The position numbers and the translations under genes are program-made. A stretch of 8,259 nucleotides of DNA from Burkholderiaceae bacterium (GTDB lineage Bacteria; Pseudomonadota; Gammaproteobacteria; Burkholderiales; Burkholderiaceae): contig CANHLB010000066.1 of NCBI GenBank assembly GCA_947461335.1, forward strand, positions 1 to 8,259, in the 5' to 3' direction. Positions within the stretch are counted from its first letter, which is position 1, and every line of letters begins with the position of its first letter. The notes below the pieces were generated by a model. The model saw nothing but the letters and a program-made list of their open reading frames with translations. It made no database searches and was not told where the DNA came from. This document shows, one piece after another, positions 5,758-8,259 of this stretch.

Positions 5758-6070
5758 CAGGGGCTGGAGATATCGCTCTTGCTAAAACAGCGGTGAGGTA
5801 GGCTATTAAAAAAGTCCTAATCCAAATTAAAGCGTCATGAAAGCCATTCTACAGAGTGATTTTTTATTGACTTTATTACTAACAGTGACTTATACAACGG
5901 GGATGTAGGATCGGGCATCAATAAGCTTGGCTCTACTCGACCCACCATAACCGTGCCCCTATTTTTTAAAAGAGGTCGTATCTAGCTACTACATCACCTT
6001 ATTTTTGAGGGATGATGGGATTTTCTCTGAATAAATTTCCATGCAGGAGCTTTAATAATAGAATTATCGG
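5758..6070. other. 313-bp intergenic gap without a convincing gene
   Basis: No long ORF, RNA gene or strong terminator was seen between the second lipoprotein and the TPR-GT gene. The gap contains a 23-codon hydrophobic reading frame (5837-5908, MKAILQSDFLL then a Leu/Thr-rich stretch) without a good Shine-Dalgarno. It also has an imperfect AT-rich hairpin near 5957-5976 (CCTATTTT against AAAAGAGG with one mismatch). At its end are the weak promoter elements described for the next gene. Confidence 0.6.
6036..6064 (+). promoter_or_regulatory. Candidate promoter for the TPR-glycosyltransferase gene
   Basis: TTTCCA (6036-6041, 4 of 6) and TAGAAT (6059-6064, 5 of 6) are 17 bp apart. Transcription would begin around 6071, at the ATG itself, giving a leaderless message. 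This fits the absence of a Shine-Dalgarno at normal spacing; a GGAG at 6046-6049 is too far from the start. AT-rich sequence makes chance matches likely. Confidence 0.27.
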
Positions 6071-7729
6071 ATGACACAAAAAATTACTTTTTTATTGCAG
6101 CAATCTATTCTATGTATTCAAAGCGGAAACTTAGAGATGGCTGAAGATTATGTAAAAAAAGCATTGGAAATTGACCGTAAAAATTTCGACTCTTTAAATA
6201 TATTGGGTTCAATAAAGGGCTTGCAGGGAGAGATTGCCGAGTCTATAGATTTATTAGTTGCAGCAACAGAGATTAAAAAAAATGATTTTGGGGTGCAATT
6301 TAATTTAGCAAAGGCCTACATAGATTTAGGAAGGTATGCAGAGTCTCTTCCGCATCATAGGAAGGCAATTTCCTTAAATGGGAGCAATCCAGATGCTTAT
6401 ATAAATTATGCTAAAAGTCTAAGTGAGGTGGGCCAGCCCTTGGAGGCAATGGCTGCATATGAAAAGGCATTAAGGTTAAACCCAGACGATTATGAAGTTT
6501 GGACATACAAAGGGTTGCTATTAAATGAGTTACAAAATTATGATAGTGCCATTCAGGCATTTAATGAAGCACTAAGAATTAATCCAAGTTACTCAGCTGC
6601 TATTTTTAGCATGGGAGTCACTTATTACGATTTGAGAAAATATGAAGAAGCTATTTCCCTATACGATAAATCGCTAGAGATTGATTCTAATAATGCATCA
6701 ATTTGGTGTAATAAAGGTTTGGCTCATCATGATTTGGGGCAGTATCTAGATGCTTTAAGTGCTTACAAATCGGCATTGAATCATCGACCTGATTATCCTG
6801 ATGCTGAATTTAGCGAAGCCTTAACAAGGCTGACACTCGGTGATTTAGAGGTTGGCCTACAAAAATTTGAGGCAAGGTGGACGAAATCCGATGCTCCTCC
6901 TTATCGACATACCCAATTCCCGCAATTAACTGATGTTAATAAGTCACGGGGGAAAACTATTTTAGTTTGGGAGGAGGAGGGCTTTGGAGATGCAATCCAA
7001 TTTAGTCGTTATATTCCAAAACTCTTAGAGCATGGCGCAAGGATTATTTTCGAGGTTCGCCCCGAACTTTTGAAGCTTTTTCAGTGTCTTGAGGGGGTGT
7101 CCCTCTACAAGAGGGGTGATGAGGTTAGTGGTATTGACTATCAGATTCCACTTCAATCCCTCCCATTAATTTTTAATGCATCTGTTTTAAATATTCCAGG
7201 TGCTGGTGGATATCTTTCTGTCTCTGATGCGCTGGTTCAAAAATGGGCTACTAGATTACCTCTAAAAAATGACAAGTTAAATATTGGAATAGCCACCTCT
7301 AAAAATTCAAAATATGCAAACTTGCCTGGACAGAAGAGAGCTATGCCCCTAAAGGAATTGGAGCCCCTGCTTGAGTATGCAAACTTATTTGTTATTCAAA
7401 AAGATTTACCAGGTGAGGATAGAGAATTTATTGAGAATAGAGATGGAATCGTGTATCTCGGTGATGAGCTAAATGACTTTTCAGATTCAGCTGCCATTAT
7501 TAAGAATATGAACTTGGTTATATGTGTTGATACTTCTTTGGCGCATCTGGCAGGTGCAATTGGAAAGCAAGTGTTTATTTTGCTTTCACAGACATCTGAT
7601 TGGCGTTGGTTTTTAGATACCACTACAAGCCCTTGGTACTCTTCGGCTACTTTGTTTAGACAATCATCTTTAGATGATTGGTCGGGAGTGATTGAGAGGG
7701 TCAATGAGAGCTTGAGCCGAATAAAATGA
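6071..7729 (+). CDS. TPR protein fused to a GT9/heptosyltransferase-like glycosyltransferase domain
   Basis: Of the 552 residues, 1 to about 265 form seven or more 34-residue tetratricopeptide repeats; the ends KALEID, KAISLN, KALRLNP, EALRINP and KSLEID recur every 34 residues. From about 292 a GT-B-type domain begins with GKTILVWEEEGFGDAIQFSRY, the nucleotide-sugar transferase N-lobe motif of GT9-like proteins. It ends with VDTSLAHLAGAIGK (486-499), a DWRWFL segment and SPWYSSATLFRQ. There is no signal peptide, so it is cytosolic. The TPRs probably hold a partner or acceptor protein. In many relatives the middle motif is G-(I/V)-x-W-(S/A)-G; here it is GIATSKN (406-412), a notable deviation, while Arg423 is kept. 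Substrate is unknown. Glycosylation of an envelope or flagellar protein is one possibility, but nothing adjacent identifies the target. Confidence 0.88.
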   Translation: MTQKITFLLQQSILCIQSGNLEMAEDYVKKALEIDRKNFDSLNILGSIKGLQGEIAESIDLLVAATEIKKNDFGVQFNLAKAYIDLGRYAESLPHHRKAISLNGSNPDAYINYAKSLSEVGQPLEAMAAYEKALRLNPDDYEVWTYKGLLLNELQNYDSAIQAFNEALRINPSYSAAIFSMGVTYYDLRKYEEAISLYDKSLEIDSNNASIWCNKGLAHHDLGQYLDALSAYKSALNHRPDYPDAEFSEALTRLTLGDLEVGLQKFEARWTKSDAPPYRHTQFPQLTDVNKSRGKTILVWEEEGFGDAIQFSRYIPKLLEHGARIIFEVRPELLKLFQCLEGVSLYKRGDEVSGIDYQIPLQSLPLIFNASVLNIPGAGGYLSVSDALVQKWATRLPLKNDKLNIGIATSKNSKYANLPGQKRAMPLKELEPLLEYANLFVIQKDLPGEDREFIENRDGIVYLGDELNDFSDSAAIIKNMNLVICVDTSLAHLAGAIGKQVFILLSQTSDWRWFLDTTTSPWYSSATLFRQSSLDDWSGVIERVNESLSRIK

Positions 7730-7753
7730 GTGTATTTTCAGTATACGCATCGG

Positions 7754-7810
7754 ATGACGTCTAGCCATATTTGGTTATTCCTTTTACCTATTGTGGCCAT
7801 GTTGTTCTAA
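7754..7810 (+). CDS. Possible 18-residue hydrophobic peptide
   Basis: ATG at 7754 opens an 18-codon frame ending TAA at 7808-7810. Its product is a single hydrophobic segment, MTSSHIWLFLLPIVAMLF. The ATG is preceded by CATCGG, similar to TATCGG before the TPR-GT start, but there is no proper Shine-Dalgarno. It might be a membrane micropeptide, a remnant of a longer membrane protein, or chance. It lies 24 bp after the TPR-GT stop. Confidence 0.2.
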   Translation: MTSSHIWLFLLPIVAMLF

Positions 7811-7847
7811 CTCAATAAGGACAGAATTAGGATAAACTGTAAAACTT

Positions 7848-7870
7848 ACTCTCTTCAGGGTTGAAAGAGT
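7848..7870 (-). terminator. Hairpin downstream of moaC, possible weak terminator
   Basis: ACTCT plus TTCA (7848-7857, with C7853 bulged) pairs with TGAA plus AGAGT (7862-7870) around a four-base loop. It lies 16 bp beyond the moaC stop on the minus strand. The minus strand continues AAGTTTTAC, only a short T run. A flanking ACTTACT/AGTAAGT pair (7844-7850 and 7877-7883) could lengthen or compete with the stem. It fits a moaC 3' end; efficiency is doubtful. Confidence 0.38.
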
Positions 7871-7886
7871 GCAACTAAGTAAGTAA

Positions 7887-8259
7887 CTACTCAGTCGCTA
7901 CCCACTCCCCACTCTTGCCACCACTTTTTTCTAAGAGCTTGACATCACCCATGACCATGCCACGGTCTACTGCTTTGCACATATCGTAGATGGTGAGTAG
8001 GGCGACTTGGACTGCGGTGAGGGCTTCCATTTCAACGCCGGTTGGGCCGGTAGTTTCCGCTTTAACTTGGCAGGTGATACTGCTTTCAGCCTTATTTAGC
8101 TGAAAATCGAGACTGACATGGGTTAGGGCTAATGGGTGACAAAGGGGAATGAGATCTGATGTTTTCTTAGATGCCTGAATACCCGCAATTCGGGCGATTC
8201 CTATAACATCCCCCTTTTTATGGTTTCCAGCCTCGACCATTTCAAAGGTCTGGGGGAGC
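7887..8259 (-). CDS. moaC: Cyclic pyranopterin monophosphate synthase MoaC (5' end outside window)
   Basis: MoaC works with MoaA in the first step of molybdenum cofactor synthesis, turning the 3',8-cyclo-GTP intermediate into cyclic pyranopterin monophosphate in the cytosol. The visible frame runs to the window edge: LPQTFE lies upstream of the internal Met at 8240 and continues the protein. Thus about 123 of an expected 155-160 residues are seen, and the N-terminus is missing. Diagnostic motifs, in order, are [28 protein letters not shown] with the active-site His, [14 protein letters not shown], and [11 protein letters not shown] with the catalytic Asp and Lys. [13 protein letters not shown] follows at the C-terminus. 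All key residues are present and the gene appears intact. It converges on the TPR-GT gene. Confidence 0.95.
   Translation of the reverse strand, partial: LPQTFEMVEAGNHKKGDVIGIARIAGIQASKKTSDLIPLCHPLALTHVSLDFQLNKAESSITCQVKAETTGPTGVEMEALTAVQVALLTIYDMCKAVDRGMVMGDVKLLEKSGGKSGEWVATE

Noticed and set aside
7396..7704. 102-codon minus-strand frame
   Set aside because: Antisense to the conserved GT9-like C-terminal motifs; no family resemblance.

Overview
The window looks like an accessory stretch of a betaproteobacterial chromosome with fairly AT-rich coding sequence. Short intergenic gaps, a family-typical moaC, lipoproteins with a Cys-Gly-rich-Ser-rich N-terminus and a TPR/GT9-type fusion together suggest a freshwater Burkholderiales member such as Polynucleobacter. 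This assignment is by impression, not by a search. No tRNA, rRNA, CRISPR array or insertion sequence was seen.

Layout. Bases 2-193 hold the 3' end of an unrecognised plus-strand gene. It converges on a minus-strand PP-loop ATPase of the DUF71/Dph6-like family (204-878). Diverging from that gene is an integral-membrane acyltransferase of the OafA/fucose-acetylase type (891-1952, true start uncertain). Next comes a compact plus-strand cluster with three parts: a TTG-initiated surface lipoprotein with a TbpB-type C-terminus (2029-2910), a short Slam-family outer-membrane translocon (2934-4112), and a small signal-peptide-bearing beta-barrel-like protein (4128-4634). A second Ser-tethered lipoprotein with a heparin-lyase-like jelly-roll fold follows (4816-5757, probable start 4837). 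After a 313-bp gap comes a TPR-glycosyltransferase fusion (6071-7729). The window ends inside minus-strand moaC (7887-8259, 5' end missing).

How it may work. The lipoprotein and Slam pair has the gene arrangement of a type XI secretion system: Sec exports both proteins, the Lol route carries the lipoprotein to the outer membrane, and Slam moves it to the cell surface. The most unusual feature is an intrinsic-terminator-shaped hairpin with its T tract. It lies not between the two genes but inside the start of the Slam gene, so the T tract also encodes the Phe-rich core of the Slam signal peptide. A weaker hairpin that would exclude it encloses the Slam start codon. This could lower Slam expression relative to its cargo. 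The acyltransferase, second lipoprotein and TPR-GT9 protein all point to the cell envelope, so the middle of the window is best read as a surface-modification and surface-display region between two housekeeping-type genes.
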